Source: a virus
Length of the DNA: 64,000 bases
Direction: 5' to 3' (one strand)
IMG/VR virus record: IMGVR_UViG_3300045741_000389
Location: 1 to 64,000 of that record
The position numbers and the translations under genes were made by a program. Under the pieces are notes generated by a model. The model was not told the origin of the DNA and did not search any database. It saw only the letters and a program-made list of their open reading frames with translations. Shown here in pieces: positions 46,201 to 55,074 of this stretch (positions within the stretch are counted from its first letter, which is position 1; each line of letters starts with the position of its first letter).

Positions 46201-47895
46201 CAGTTGGCAGTGGATTTCGACATAGAGCACATCAATCAGGTGCTCGCTGGCCGTGCTCGCCCGCGCAGCCCGACACTAAAACGAATTGCAAATGAGCACA
46301 AAGCGCTGACCACTGAGCCGATGACGCCGTGGGGCATGCACAGCACGGCCGAGAGCGCAATCTATCGCTCGCCGTACAGCTACGCGGAGAACTCAACAGG
46401 CGCGCTGAGCGACTATGCAGAGTATCTACCAGGCAGCCCTTTGCGCAAGCAAGTAGAAGCTCAGAAAGACCCTGCCGCAACGGAAGCTTTCATTCAGGAA
46501 GCACTGAGCAACGCGAAAGAGAACGGCGACAACTTGCCTGAGTGGTTGCTTCGTGCGCCGGAGGAGACCAAGTTCTACGGGATCAACGACCCGTATGAAG
46601 ACACGCTGGGCTTCGGTCACGTGAAGGACTACCTGCAGGCGGCGCAGGCGCCGTACAGGCAACTTCGCAGGCTTGACTTGCACAACGAGACTGACCAAGA
46701 ACTTGTCGATATGGTGCGTCAGGAAGGCCGCCAGGCGATGCTGCCTTTCCCTCCGCGAGACATGGAGCAGTGGCAGCAGTTGATGCACTCCGGGCTCGAT
46801 TTGGAGCCCGAGCAGCTCAACAGGCTGTCCGTCGCCGACGCCGTGCGCCGCACCGCCCAGTGGAACGAGCTGCTGGCCAATCAAGGTCAGGCGAACGAGG
46901 ACTTGGCCCGGGGCATCACTCGTGTGCACAAGGAGTACCCTGAGGGCATGCGGTGGGTGGAGTTGGGGCAGCCGACGCTGACCGAGCTTCCTGACCGCAT
47001 GGAGGTTCAGCCGGTGCAGCAGGGCGGCTACACCGTTGGTAAGAAGGGCGAGAAACCACCCATTGCCGCATCAATCACGCATCAAACGCCGGAGGAGGCT
47101 GTCCAGAACTGGCTGAGCCGCTACGGCAAGAACTTCGCGCGTGAGGAACTCAACGCTGGCCTCAACGCCGAGGGTCAAGCGATGGGCCACTGCGCCGGGA
47201 CCTACTGCGACGATGTGGCCAGTCGAGGCACGAAGATCTACTCGCTGCGCGATAAGAACAACAACCCTCACGTGACGATGGAGGTGAGGCCTGGTCAAGT
47301 GAAGGTCCGTAACGCCGATCTTTGGAAGTACGCCTCGCCTGAAGAGCGGTCTCAGTTGTTGAATCAATACCCCGGGGTTGATTGGGAGAATTCAGAAGGC
47401 ACAATCGGCCAGGCTACTCGCTGGGTGCAGAACAACATGCCTGAGCTTTACAAGCAGACGGTCACCTCGCTTGGAGAGCCTGTACACGACATCATCCAAA
47501 TCAAGGGCAAGTCCAACGCCGCGCCGGTGGAGAAATATCTCCCTTACGTCCAGGACTTTGTGAAGAGTGGGCAGTGGGGCAGAGTGGGGGAGCTGAGCAA
47601 CGCTGGACTGGTCGACATAGGGAACTGGAAAAGTAGTCTCCTCGGAACTGACCGAGGGATCGCCGACCGAGCTGCTGTCGAGCGGTCCTGGGCTCATCTA
47701 TTCGAGCCGCTTGGCCGATATCCTCAGGCAAACCAGCTGGACGAGATCGCGAAGCAGCTGGGAATGCCCAACAACAGGTATCGGTTCGACGAGCTGGCTG
47801 ACTATCTCAGCAAGTTCCAGATTCCAGACAGCTACGCCACTGGCGGCTCGGTGCAGCCGGTGGTAAGATCCTGGCCGTTTCCCCTCGGGAGTTGA
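43252..47895 (+). CDS. Giant virion-associated protein with duplicated PcfJ-like unit
   Basis: 1547 residues from ATG 43252. It opens with SKSAAQHRLMEAVAHDPGFA, a common phage N-terminal tag. Two long homologous units follow, about residues 100-730 and 870-1510. Each contains a PcfJ-like core: MGHC(V/A)G.YCDDVASRGTKI (about 538 and 1313), YSLRDKNNNPHVT, then IIQIKGKSNAAPVEKYLPYV and QDFVKSGQWGRVG. Short GG tags (YAGGGLV, FAEGGSVPS, YATGGSVQP) separate the parts. PcfJ-like domains occur in conjugative elements and phages; activity unknown. It may be injected with the DNA. Confidence 0.65.
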   Translation: MPSKSAAQHRLMEAVAHDPGFAKRVGISQSVGRDFAAADRARGYAGGGLVESALEALAKMRRAEPLAAEAGATALKLPPKESAGALTQLLRSLPERAGKLAAEGVRRGVEEGRGPLAALRTTVAPHYAVRPKGGNFNDLNLGTYLGNEDMRVPETKYDPPWGTHTNITLGEGGTRSKSTSAWAETQLANYLRKEIGSPSDPLLQVEKEYPGLHLPPDALEPGSTSHRDAEHVNRTIDALKSSNYMPVNGRYDAHAKSHMGLTGEPLTPWGRYSDISLKSEYPDQHLMNDVSQAMDTGTYPEDMGWQAERHLKLNSTPAAQLQELLKNPENAFLKKYEWLINADPKTKIWGLRNESTDSLGFSHVLDYLEAAQLAHGMGKQVAPEALQLLRNDPNALRDVGPQVGNALRLHDAGLSIDPDSLKRLSVADAVRRTAQWNEILANQGIQGNADLARGIARVHKEYPEGMRWVELGKPETKELPEGYKVVEYTPGRFAVQSPVNGYITAADTAEEALKRGLEHIAEQDLEVGLNAEGSAMGHCVGGYCDDVASRGTKIYSLRDKNNNPHVTVEVRGGRPETQPEMEELDDFIGLNSPYEREAQARLGDDAKPIDWLRDVAANHPFPITRRDAADRLKQYEAQPANIIQIKGKSNAAPVEKYLPYVQDFVKSGQWGRVGDLQNSGLNHVADSATLGPLTIKPGYYTDAELADLARQSNTNATPEGIQNWVDMVKRRGRVGFAEGGSVPSLEELRARGEETARNRQSPGLLNTLKFLADSVTNVGRGVVGATGGMPGELERLGVAAGHYAAAPKHPEGRIAGALEALHKAGQDKMLFPSISEVTHALPQGTRLLGAPEPEYNALTSLGEFAPLPPAAAYRAVKPVVGAAGKLAAEGIRRGVEEGRGPLGLLQKTLSPNYAIRPRGGNYHDKSLDTYLGHIMPEGAGPDDPTNKWLLTQLRNYIRKDLGSPTDPLLQVEKEYPNLHLPEGQLAVDFDIEHINQVLAGRARPRSPTLKRIANEHKALTTEPMTPWGMHSTAESAIYRSPYSYAENSTGALSDYAEYLPGSPLRKQVEAQKDPAATEAFIQEALSNAKENGDNLPEWLLRAPEETKFYGINDPYEDTLGFGHVKDYLQAAQAPYRQLRRLDLHNETDQELVDMVRQEGRQAMLPFPPRDMEQWQQLMHSGLDLEPEQLNRLSVADAVRRTAQWNELLANQGQANEDLARGITRVHKEYPEGMRWVELGQPTLTELPDRMEVQPVQQGGYTVGKKGEKPPIAASITHQTPEEAVQNWLSRYGKNFAREELNAGLNAEGQAMGHCAGTYCDDVASRGTKIYSLRDKNNNPHVTMEVRPGQVKVRNADLWKYASPEERSQLLNQYPGVDWENSEGTIGQATRWVQNNMPELYKQTVTSLGEPVHDIIQIKGKSNAAPVEKYLPYVQDFVKSGQWGRVGELSNAGLVDIGNWKSSLLGTDRGIADRAAVERSWAHLFEPLGRYPQANQLDEIAKQLGMPNNRYRFDELADYLSKFQIPDSYATGGSVQPVVRSWPFPLGS
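44878..44942 (+). repeat. Direct repeat a, copy 1 (65 bp)
   Basis: Identical over 65 bases to 47203-47267; encodes the YCDDVASRGTKIYSL region of the duplicated unit. Confidence 0.9.
45184..45264 (+). repeat. Direct repeat b, copy 1 (81 bp)
   Basis: 78 of 81 bases match 47500-47580; encodes IKGKSNAAPVEKYLPYVQDF and following residues. Confidence 0.9.
47203..47267 (+). repeat. Direct repeat a, copy 2 (65 bp)
   Basis: Identical to 44878-44942. Confidence 0.9.
47500..47580 (+). repeat. Direct repeat b, copy 2 (81 bp)
   Basis: Three base differences from 45184-45264, all synonymous in the shared protein segment. Confidence 0.9.
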
Positions 47896-47898
47896 CAC

Positions 47899-50811
47899 AT
47901 GGGCATGGGCAACAGCGGCGCGAGCCGCCTCAATCAGCAGCTCGGTGACCAGGAGAGCGAAGAGCGCGAGCGCGCCATGCCGGCCGCGCTGCCGCTGGGC
48001 GACGACGAGCCGATGCCACTGCCCGAGGTGACGGAGAACGACGACGGCTCCGCTTCGGCACTGCTGCCGCCCGACGCAGCGCTGGATGTACAAGAGCAGG
48101 ACGACGGCTCCGCCGTGATCAAGGATGCGGACGACGACGCGCCGAACGATCCCAACGTCAAGTTCGACGAAAACCTGGCCAAGAAGGTCGACAAAGCGAT
48201 TCTGACGCGCATCGCGCGGGATCTGCTCGAGTCCATCGAACGCGACAAGGACTCACGCAAGAAGCGCGACGAGCAGTACGCCGAGGGCATCAAGCGCACG
48301 GGCCTGGGCAACGACGCGCCCGGCGGCGCGAGCTTCGACGGCGCCAGCAAGGTGGTGCACCCTGCGCTGGTCGAAGGTTGCGTGGACTTCGCCGCGAGGG
48401 CGATGAAGGAGCTGTTCCCCGCCAGCGGCCCGGTCAAGAGTCACATTGTCGGCGAATCTACCAAGGCCAAGCTGCGCAAGGCGGACCGCAAGGCCAGCTA
48501 CATGAACTGGCAGTGCACGACTCAGATCCGCGAGTACCGACGCGAGCTGGAAGTGCTGCTGACGCAACTGCCGCTGGGTGGTGGGCAGTACCTGAAGTTC
48601 TGGTACGACAGCCGGTGGGAGCGCATTCGCACTGAGTTCGTCGCAATCGACCACCTGCTGCTACCCTTCGAGGCCACCAGCCTCGACACAGCCGAGCGCA
48701 TCACGCACGTGCAGCTGCTGACGCGCCAGATTTTTCAGGAGCGCATCGACAGCGATGTGTACGTCGAGCCGAAGTCGATGGTCGACCCTTCGCTGCGCCC
48801 GGATGCCACCAAGTCCTCACAGGCGGCGGCAGTCGTCGAAGGCGCCGAGGACATGGGGTTCAACGAGGACGGACAGCGCACGGTGTACGAAACGCTGGTG
48901 CAGCTCGACCTGGAAGGTGAGGACAAGCTCGCCAAGGAACGCACCGCTCCCTACGTCGTGGCCATCGACGAGGTCACGCAGGAAGTGATGGCGCTCTACC
49001 GCAACTGGGACGAGAAGGACCAGGACCGGATGGAGGCGCTGCCCTGGTTCGTCGAGTTCCCGTTCATCCCCTGGCGTGGCGCCTATCCGATTGGCCTCAC
49101 CCACTTGATTGGTGGTCTGGCCGCCGCCTCCACCGGCGCGCTGCGGGCGCTGCTGGACGCCGCCCTGATCAACAACATGCCGGGCGCGGTGAAGCTCAAG
49201 GCGGCGGGCAGCCGCAACGCCGGGCAGGACATTCCCATCGAGCCTACCAACGTCACCGAGCTGGAGGCGGGGCCAGGCATCGACGACATTCGCAAGCTCG
49301 TGATGCCTATCCCGTTCAACCCGCCCAGCGCGGTGTTGTTTCAACTGCTGGAGTGGGTGACACAGCAGGCCAAGGGAGTGGTGGCGACGGCCGAAGAGCG
49401 CATTGCGGACGCTTCCAACAACATGCCGGTGGGCACGGCGTTGGCGCTCATCGAGCAGGGCAGCATCACCTTCAGTGCCATTCACGGCCGGCTGCACCAT
49501 GCGCAGAAGCAGGCCCTGTCGATCATCCACCGACTGGACGCCAAGCACCTGCAGGACCAAGAGGTGGTGGAAGAGCTGGGCGGGTTGGAGGTCAGCCGCG
49601 CAGACTTCCAGGGGCCGATGGATATCGAGCCCGTCAGCGACCCCAACATCTTCAGCGACGCGCAGCGCTACGCGCAGATCCAGGCGGCAGTGCAGCTCGC
49701 TTCTTCTCCGCTGTTCGCCCCGCTGTTCAAACCGCCCGAGCTGGCCAAGCGCGCGTTGCAGCTGCTCAAGCTGCCGTCCTACCAGGATGTGCTCGCGGTG
49801 CCGGCGGACCCAGAAGAGCTGGACCCCATCGGTGAGAACGTCGCCGCCACCGATCCGCAGAAAAGCCTCAAGTCGTTCGACGGACAGGACCACCTCGCCC
49901 ACCTGAAGGTGCACCTGTCCTTCATGACCAGCCCTATCTTCTGCGCCAACCCGCTGATGGCACAGCCGGCGCTGGGCGTGCTGCTCAACCACTGCAAGGA
50001 GCACCTGATTCAGCTCTACGCCGAGCACAGCAGCGCGGCGGCGAAGGCGCAGATGGTGGTGCACAAGATGAGCGGGTCAATCGAAGGTGCCGAGGTGGAC
50101 GGCGTGGCGCTGGCGGAGCAGCAGCTTGCGCAGATGATCGGGCCGTTGATGCCGATGCTCCAGCAGGCCCAGCAGCTCGCGCAGCAATTCGCGCCCAAGC
50201 CGCAGGGCGATCCGACCAAGATGGCCGAGGCGCAGATCGAAGCGCAGGCCAAGCAGCAGTCGGACGCGATGAAGGCGCAGCTCGAACAGGCCAAGCTGTC
50301 TCAGCAGGCGCAGAGCGATCAGGCCGACCGGCAGCTCGAGCAGGTGAAGCTGCAACTGGATACGCAGGCGGCGCAGATGGCCGACGCGCTGTCGCGCTGG
50401 GACACGCAGATGGAGATGATGACCAGCCGAGCCAACGCGGCCACTGCGGCGCAAGAAGGCGAGGCGCAGCGTCAACTCCAGCTCGTGCTGCAGCAGCAGA
50501 AGGAAGACAGCGCACAGGCACTGGCCGAGTACAACGGCAAACTCCAGGTGCTGCTCGAGCAGATCAAGCAAGGCAACGAAGATGCACGAGCTGCACGAGA
50601 AGAAGAACGCGCGGAACGTGAAACGGCGCGCGAGCAGAAGGCTTCGCAGGCCGACACGGTTGCACCGCTGCTGGAGCGGCACGGACAGACGATGGATCAA
50701 CTGTCCAAGACGATGGATGCGCTAGCCAAGCACATCACCACTCCGAAACAACCACGCAAGCTGCGCGTCGTGCGCAACGCTGACGGCTCACTAGAAGGGC
50801 ATGCGGAATGA
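47899..50811 (+). CDS. Portal protein (long P22-like type)
   Basis: 970 residues from ATG 47899. Acidic N-terminal arm, then GASFDGASKVVHPALVEGCV, ARAMKELFPASGPVK, LPLGGGQYLKFWYDSRWERI, ALPWFVEFPFIPWRGAYPIG and LTHLIGGLAAASTGALRALL, characteristic of large podophage-type portals. Residues about 745-930 form a very long Gln/Ala/Glu coiled coil (AEAQIEAQAKQQSDAMKAQL), comparable to the P22 barrel extension. It forms the dodecameric DNA channel at the head vertex. It ends in an ATGA overlap. Confidence 0.9.
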   Translation: MGMGNSGASRLNQQLGDQESEERERAMPAALPLGDDEPMPLPEVTENDDGSASALLPPDAALDVQEQDDGSAVIKDADDDAPNDPNVKFDENLAKKVDKAILTRIARDLLESIERDKDSRKKRDEQYAEGIKRTGLGNDAPGGASFDGASKVVHPALVEGCVDFAARAMKELFPASGPVKSHIVGESTKAKLRKADRKASYMNWQCTTQIREYRRELEVLLTQLPLGGGQYLKFWYDSRWERIRTEFVAIDHLLLPFEATSLDTAERITHVQLLTRQIFQERIDSDVYVEPKSMVDPSLRPDATKSSQAAAVVEGAEDMGFNEDGQRTVYETLVQLDLEGEDKLAKERTAPYVVAIDEVTQEVMALYRNWDEKDQDRMEALPWFVEFPFIPWRGAYPIGLTHLIGGLAAASTGALRALLDAALINNMPGAVKLKAAGSRNAGQDIPIEPTNVTELEAGPGIDDIRKLVMPIPFNPPSAVLFQLLEWVTQQAKGVVATAEERIADASNNMPVGTALALIEQGSITFSAIHGRLHHAQKQALSIIHRLDAKHLQDQEVVEELGGLEVSRADFQGPMDIEPVSDPNIFSDAQRYAQIQAAVQLASSPLFAPLFKPPELAKRALQLLKLPSYQDVLAVPADPEELDPIGENVAATDPQKSLKSFDGQDHLAHLKVHLSFMTSPIFCANPLMAQPALGVLLNHCKEHLIQLYAEHSSAAAKAQMVVHKMSGSIEGAEVDGVALAEQQLAQMIGPLMPMLQQAQQLAQQFAPKPQGDPTKMAEAQIEAQAKQQSDAMKAQLEQAKLSQQAQSDQADRQLEQVKLQLDTQAAQMADALSRWDTQMEMMTSRANAATAAQEGEAQRQLQLVLQQQKEDSAQALAEYNGKLQVLLEQIKQGNEDARAAREEERAERETAREQKASQADTVAPLLERHGQTMDQLSKTMDALAKHITTPKQPRKLRVVRNADGSLEGHAE

Positions 50812-51161
50812 GCGACAACACCGTACTCCCGCCTGGTGGTGGCGGGGACACCGTTCGTACCGTCGATCGCGGCGGCGTCAAGACTCAGGTCGTGGCGCTG
50901 GATGTCGGCGGGGAGTCCGGCCCGGAAAATCTCGGCACCCAGGCGCTACCGGTCGATGAGCGCCAGCTGGCGTTGCGGTTCGACAACAGCGCTTCCCCTG
51001 TGCTTTACTACGGCGAGGCTGCGCCAGGCAGTCTGACCTCAGCGGCTGCGTGGCGCATCCAGCGAATCGACACCACCACGGGGGTGGTCGTGGCCTGGGC
51101 GGGCGGCGCGGCAACCTTCACCCAGGTGTGGGACAACCGGGCCGCGCTGGCCTACAGCTGA
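50808..51161 (+). CDS. Small virion protein
   Basis: 117 residues from ATG 50808. VDRGGVKTQVVALDVGGESG and APGSLTSAAAWRIQRIDTTT are typical of short proteins found just before tail fibre genes, with a beta-rich fold. No function beyond virion association is supported. Confidence 0.55.
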   Translation: MSDNTVLPPGGGGDTVRTVDRGGVKTQVVALDVGGESGPENLGTQALPVDERQLALRFDNSASPVLYYGEAAPGSLTSAAAWRIQRIDTTTGVVVAWAGGAATFTQVWDNRAALAYS

Positions 51162-51171
51162 AGGATCGTCT

Positions 51172-54100
51172 ATGAGCGGTCTCGCTCTCGTCACACTGCT
51201 CAACTCGCTGGTCATCCTGACCGGTGGCCCGGCCATCAGCGCCGGCACGCAGTCGCAGGTCACCGGTACGGTGGTGTTCAGCAACTCGAACGGAGTCACG
51301 TTCGGGCTCAGCAACGGCACCCTGACGGCTTCGGTCGCGGGTGGCGGCGGCAGCCCCTTCACGGCCGGGGTCAGCACCGGCGGCAACACGCTGGGCAACA
51401 CCGGTACGGTGAGCAACCGGCTGGTGCTGGCTGGCAGCAACAACATCACGCTGAGCCAGTCGACCGACGCCAACGGCGCGACGGTCGTGATCAGCGGTGC
51501 CAACACGGCCGCCCAGTCGGTCCAGACCCAGAACATGGTCTCGGTGCAGGGCAGCACCGGGAACATCAGTTTCGCCAATTCGAACGGAATCACGTTCGGC
51601 GGCAACAACTCGACCGTCACGGCGAGCTACACGGTTCCCAACACGGCAGGGTTGATCAGCGCGCTGCGGGTGAGCGCAGGCACGACGAGTGGCGACCAGA
51701 CCGGGCTGACGTTCGCCAACTCGAACGGCGTGACCTTCGGGCTCAACGCCGGTACGCTCACCGCCAGCTATACGGTACCCACGCAGACCGTGCAGCCGGT
51801 GGCCGCCAGCGGGTCGAACGGCTCGTTCAACTTCTCGACTCTTAGCTTCGGCGCCAGCAACGGCGCGAGCTTCTACTCGACCAACGGGTCGATGGTGGTC
51901 AGCTACACCGTGCCCAACGTGCCGGCGCAGACCGTGCAGACGCTGGGCGCCTACGCGGTTGGCAACACGACCGGGCAGAGCAGTTCGACGACGTTCGATG
52001 CCCGCACGCTCAGCATCCAAGGCGCGGGCGCAGCTTCGGTGGGGTACAGCAACGGATCGCTGATCATCAGCGCACCCAACGCTGCTGCCGGCAACGTGAC
52101 CATCAGCGCCGGCACGGCCAGCGCCGGCCTGGCCTCGCTCGTCTTCAGCAACAGCAACGGCGTCAGCTTCGGCCTCAACGGCAGCACCATCACCGCCAGC
52201 GCGGTGGGTGTGGGCGATGGTGGCAACGTCATCGCGGCCGGTACGCAGACCGCCACCAGCCTGGGCACAGTCAAGTTCGCTGATTCCAACGGCATCAGCT
52301 TCGGGCTGTCGGGGTCGACCCAGCTGACCGCGAGCTACACGGTACCGAGCACGGCTGGGCTGCTGAGCGCGGTGAACATCAGTGCCGGCACCACCAGCCA
52401 GAATCTCTCGGCGCTGACACTGAGCAACTCGAATGGCATCAGCTTCGGGCTGAACGGCAGCGTCGTCACGGCCAGCTACACGGTGCCGACGCAGTCCACT
52501 CAGCCGGTGGCGGTCAGCGGGTCGAACGGCTCGTTCGCCTTCTCGACCCTGAGTCTGGGCGGCAGCAACGGCGCGAGTTTCTACACCACGAACGGCTCGG
52601 TGGTGGTGAGCTACACGGTGCCGTCGACGGCCGGGCTGCTGAGCGCGATCAACCTCAGTGCAGGTACCACCAGCCAGAATCTCTCGGCGTTCACGCTCAG
52701 CAATTCGAACGGCATCAGCTTCGGCCTCAACGGCAGCGTCGTCACGGCGAGCTACACCGTACCAACACAGACCGTCCAGACCCAGAATGTGGTAGTGCCG
52801 TCTGCTGGCACTCAGACGGCCACCAGTGGCACGGCGGTGTTCAGCAATTCGAACGGCATCTCGTTCGGGATGAGCAACAGCAGCGTCATCACCGCTAGCT
52901 ACACCGTGCCGTCAACGGCCGGGCTGCTCAGCGCGGTGAACCTGAGCGCGGGCACCACCAGCCAGAACCTGAGCCAGTTCGTCTTCAGCAACAGCAACGG
53001 CATCAGCTTCGGCCTCAACGGGTCAACCGTCACGGCAAGCTACACGGTGCCGACGCAGACGGCCCAGACCCTGGGCCTGTACGCCTCGAGCCAGACGACC
53101 GGGCAGAGCAGCTCGAGCACGGTCGATGCGCGCTCGTTCTCGATCGTGGGCCAGGGCAACATCTCGGTCGGCCTGTCGGCTGGCAGCTTCATCATCAGCC
53201 AGACCGGCGGCGCAGGCGGTGGTGCCGCCATCAGCGCGGGCGCGAACAGCCAGAACACCGGCACGGTCAACTTCGCCAACAGCAACGGCGTCACCTTCGG
53301 GTTGAGCAACAACGGGACGATGACGGCCAGCGTGGCTTCGCAGTCCAATCAGACCGAGGGGCTGTACGCGCTGGGCAACACCACTGGTGCTAGCTCAAGC
53401 AGCACGGTCGACGCCCGCTCGGTGTCGTGGCAGTTCACCGGCGGCATTTCCGGTGGGTGGTCGAACGGTTCGATGCAGATCAGCGGGCCGTCCCTGACGA
53501 GCTTGAGCGTGACCGGCGCGCTGTCGGCCAGCTCGAACGGCAGCACGATCAGCCTGGGTGTGGGTACCGTGACGGTATCGGCGACTAGCAATACCACCCA
53601 GGCCAGTTCCGGTACGGTCAACCTGAATGGGTTGATCTTCCAAGGAGCGGGCGCGGCTTCGGTCGGCGTCTCGAATGGATCGATCGTGATCAGCGCGCCC
53701 AACGCTGGTGCGGGCAACATCACGATCAGCGCGGGTGCCAACTCGTCTGGGCTGGCGTCGGTCATTTTCTCGAACAGCAACGGCGTCAGCTTCGGCCTCG
53801 GCGCAGGCTCGGTCATCACGGCGTCTGTCGTCGGTGGAGGTGGTATCGGAGCTGGCTTGTCCACGATGGGCAACACTGCTGGCACCACCGGCATGGTTAC
53901 GACCGGCAATGTGGTGTTTGTGGGTTCTGGGCCAATCAGCCTGAGTCAATCGAGCAGTGGGTCAAACGCGACCATCAGCTTCAATGCGCCGGCGACCTCG
54001 AGCCTGTCAGCCACGGGCAACGCTTCTATCTCGACGAACGGCAGCACGATCAGCCTCGGGGCCAACGCGGCGGCGGTCAGCATCAGCGGGAACAGTACCA

Positions 54101-55074
54101 GCGCGGGCGGCGGCTACAGCAACGTCAGCAGTGGTACGGTGGTGCTGGCAGGCTCAAACAACATCACCCTGAGCCAGAACGGTGCTTCGATCAGTATATT
54201 GGGCGCGGTGGGGAGCGGTACGGCCATCACCGGTAACGCATCCATCACGCTGAATTCGGCAGGGCTCTCGTTTAACGGCTCCGGTCTGGCAGGTACAAAC
54301 ACGGCCAAGACCGGCGGCGCTGCGTTCACCCTGAACAGCTCCGGTTTGTCGTTCAACGGGTCGTCGCTGGCTGGCACAGGAACCAGCGTGGCGTCGGCCA
54401 CCGGACAATACTCTCTGGTCTTGAACAGCACCGGACTGACACTCTCAGTTCCGTACATGACGCGCGCCATCTGGCCGCAGGGCAACAACTTCACGGCAAT
54501 CACGGCGCCAACGCTTGCTTCGGCCTCGTTCCGCTACATCGAAGTGATGGCGCCTCTCACGGCGACACGGCTCGATGCGCTGGTTTCCATGTCGTTCAGC
54601 ACCTCGGGTGGTGCGGGGACGCAGACCTACCAGTTCAGCCAGTACGCGGTGATCTATACCCGCAACGGCGCGTCGCTGTCTTCTCTTTCTAGCGGATCCA
54701 CGCAGACCACCTACACGCTAGCGTCGAACAGCGCCGGCCAGACCCAGCTCACGCAAGCGGCCGTCCGGCCGGTGTCGGTGCCGGTCAACGTGAACATGGC
54801 GCCGGGCGAGTATTACGTGGGCTTCAACATCGTCACAGCGAACACGGCTGGCTCGGCGACCTTCTCCATGATGGGCGGTAACGACCTCCAGACCGCAGCG
54901 AACTATGCTGAGTTCTCGGCGCAGACAAACAACTCGACAAACCTTTGGGGGGCGTGGGGTGTGTACAACGCCGCAAGTACCGGCCTGCCGGCGAGCGTTT
55001 CCGTTGCGAGCATCAACCAGACGGGGACCGGGCTGGGCGCAGCGAACATCGCCATCGTTCTTAGGAACGCCTGA
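51172..55074 (+). CDS. Long beta-repeat tail fibre/adhesin-like protein
   Basis: 1300 residues from ATG 51172. More than fifteen degenerate repeats of the type SNSNG(V/I)(T/S)FGLNGS.(V/I)TASYTVP, often preceded by ISAGTTSQNLSALTL, occupy residues about 15-1060. Composition is dominated by Ser, Gly, Thr, Asn and Val. The last 250 residues are non-repetitive (TRAIWPQGNNFTAITAPTLA, NMAPGEYYVGFNIVTANTAG) and probably form the receptor-binding tip. The repeats suggest a beta-helical shaft. Its 3' end overlaps the next ATG. Confidence 0.75.
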   Translation: MSGLALVTLLNSLVILTGGPAISAGTQSQVTGTVVFSNSNGVTFGLSNGTLTASVAGGGGSPFTAGVSTGGNTLGNTGTVSNRLVLAGSNNITLSQSTDANGATVVISGANTAAQSVQTQNMVSVQGSTGNISFANSNGITFGGNNSTVTASYTVPNTAGLISALRVSAGTTSGDQTGLTFANSNGVTFGLNAGTLTASYTVPTQTVQPVAASGSNGSFNFSTLSFGASNGASFYSTNGSMVVSYTVPNVPAQTVQTLGAYAVGNTTGQSSSTTFDARTLSIQGAGAASVGYSNGSLIISAPNAAAGNVTISAGTASAGLASLVFSNSNGVSFGLNGSTITASAVGVGDGGNVIAAGTQTATSLGTVKFADSNGISFGLSGSTQLTASYTVPSTAGLLSAVNISAGTTSQNLSALTLSNSNGISFGLNGSVVTASYTVPTQSTQPVAVSGSNGSFAFSTLSLGGSNGASFYTTNGSVVVSYTVPSTAGLLSAINLSAGTTSQNLSAFTLSNSNGISFGLNGSVVTASYTVPTQTVQTQNVVVPSAGTQTATSGTAVFSNSNGISFGMSNSSVITASYTVPSTAGLLSAVNLSAGTTSQNLSQFVFSNSNGISFGLNGSTVTASYTVPTQTAQTLGLYASSQTTGQSSSSTVDARSFSIVGQGNISVGLSAGSFIISQTGGAGGGAAISAGANSQNTGTVNFANSNGVTFGLSNNGTMTASVASQSNQTEGLYALGNTTGASSSSTVDARSVSWQFTGGISGGWSNGSMQISGPSLTSLSVTGALSASSNGSTISLGVGTVTVSATSNTTQASSGTVNLNGLIFQGAGAASVGVSNGSIVISAPNAGAGNITISAGANSSGLASVIFSNSNGVSFGLGAGSVITASVVGGGGIGAGLSTMGNTAGTTGMVTTGNVVFVGSGPISLSQSSSGSNATISFNAPATSSLSATGNASISTNGSTISLGANAAAVSISGNSTSAGGGYSNVSSGTVVLAGSNNITLSQNGASISILGAVGSGTAITGNASITLNSAGLSFNGSGLAGTNTAKTGGAAFTLNSSGLSFNGSSLAGTGTSVASATGQYSLVLNSTGLTLSVPYMTRAIWPQGNNFTAITAPTLASASFRYIEVMAPLTATRLDALVSMSFSTSGGAGTQTYQFSQYAVIYTRNGASLSSLSSGSTQTTYTLASNSAGQTQLTQAAVRPVSVPVNVNMAPGEYYVGFNIVTANTAGSATFSMMGGNDLQTAANYAEFSAQTNNSTNLWGAWGVYNAASTGLPASVSVASINQTGTGLGAANIAIVLRNA
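51270..54200 (+). repeat. Degenerate repeat array in the fibre gene
   Basis: Repeated DNA words such as aacggcatcagcttcggcct and agctacac(g/c)gtgcc recur through this span, encoding the fibre's SNSNGISFGL-type units. Confidence 0.75.

Noticed and set aside
51172-55074. Diversity-generating retroelement target or CRISPR-like array, because of the many short repeats.
   Set aside because: Repeats are in-frame protein repeats without spacers; no reverse transcriptase gene or template repeat is present in the window.
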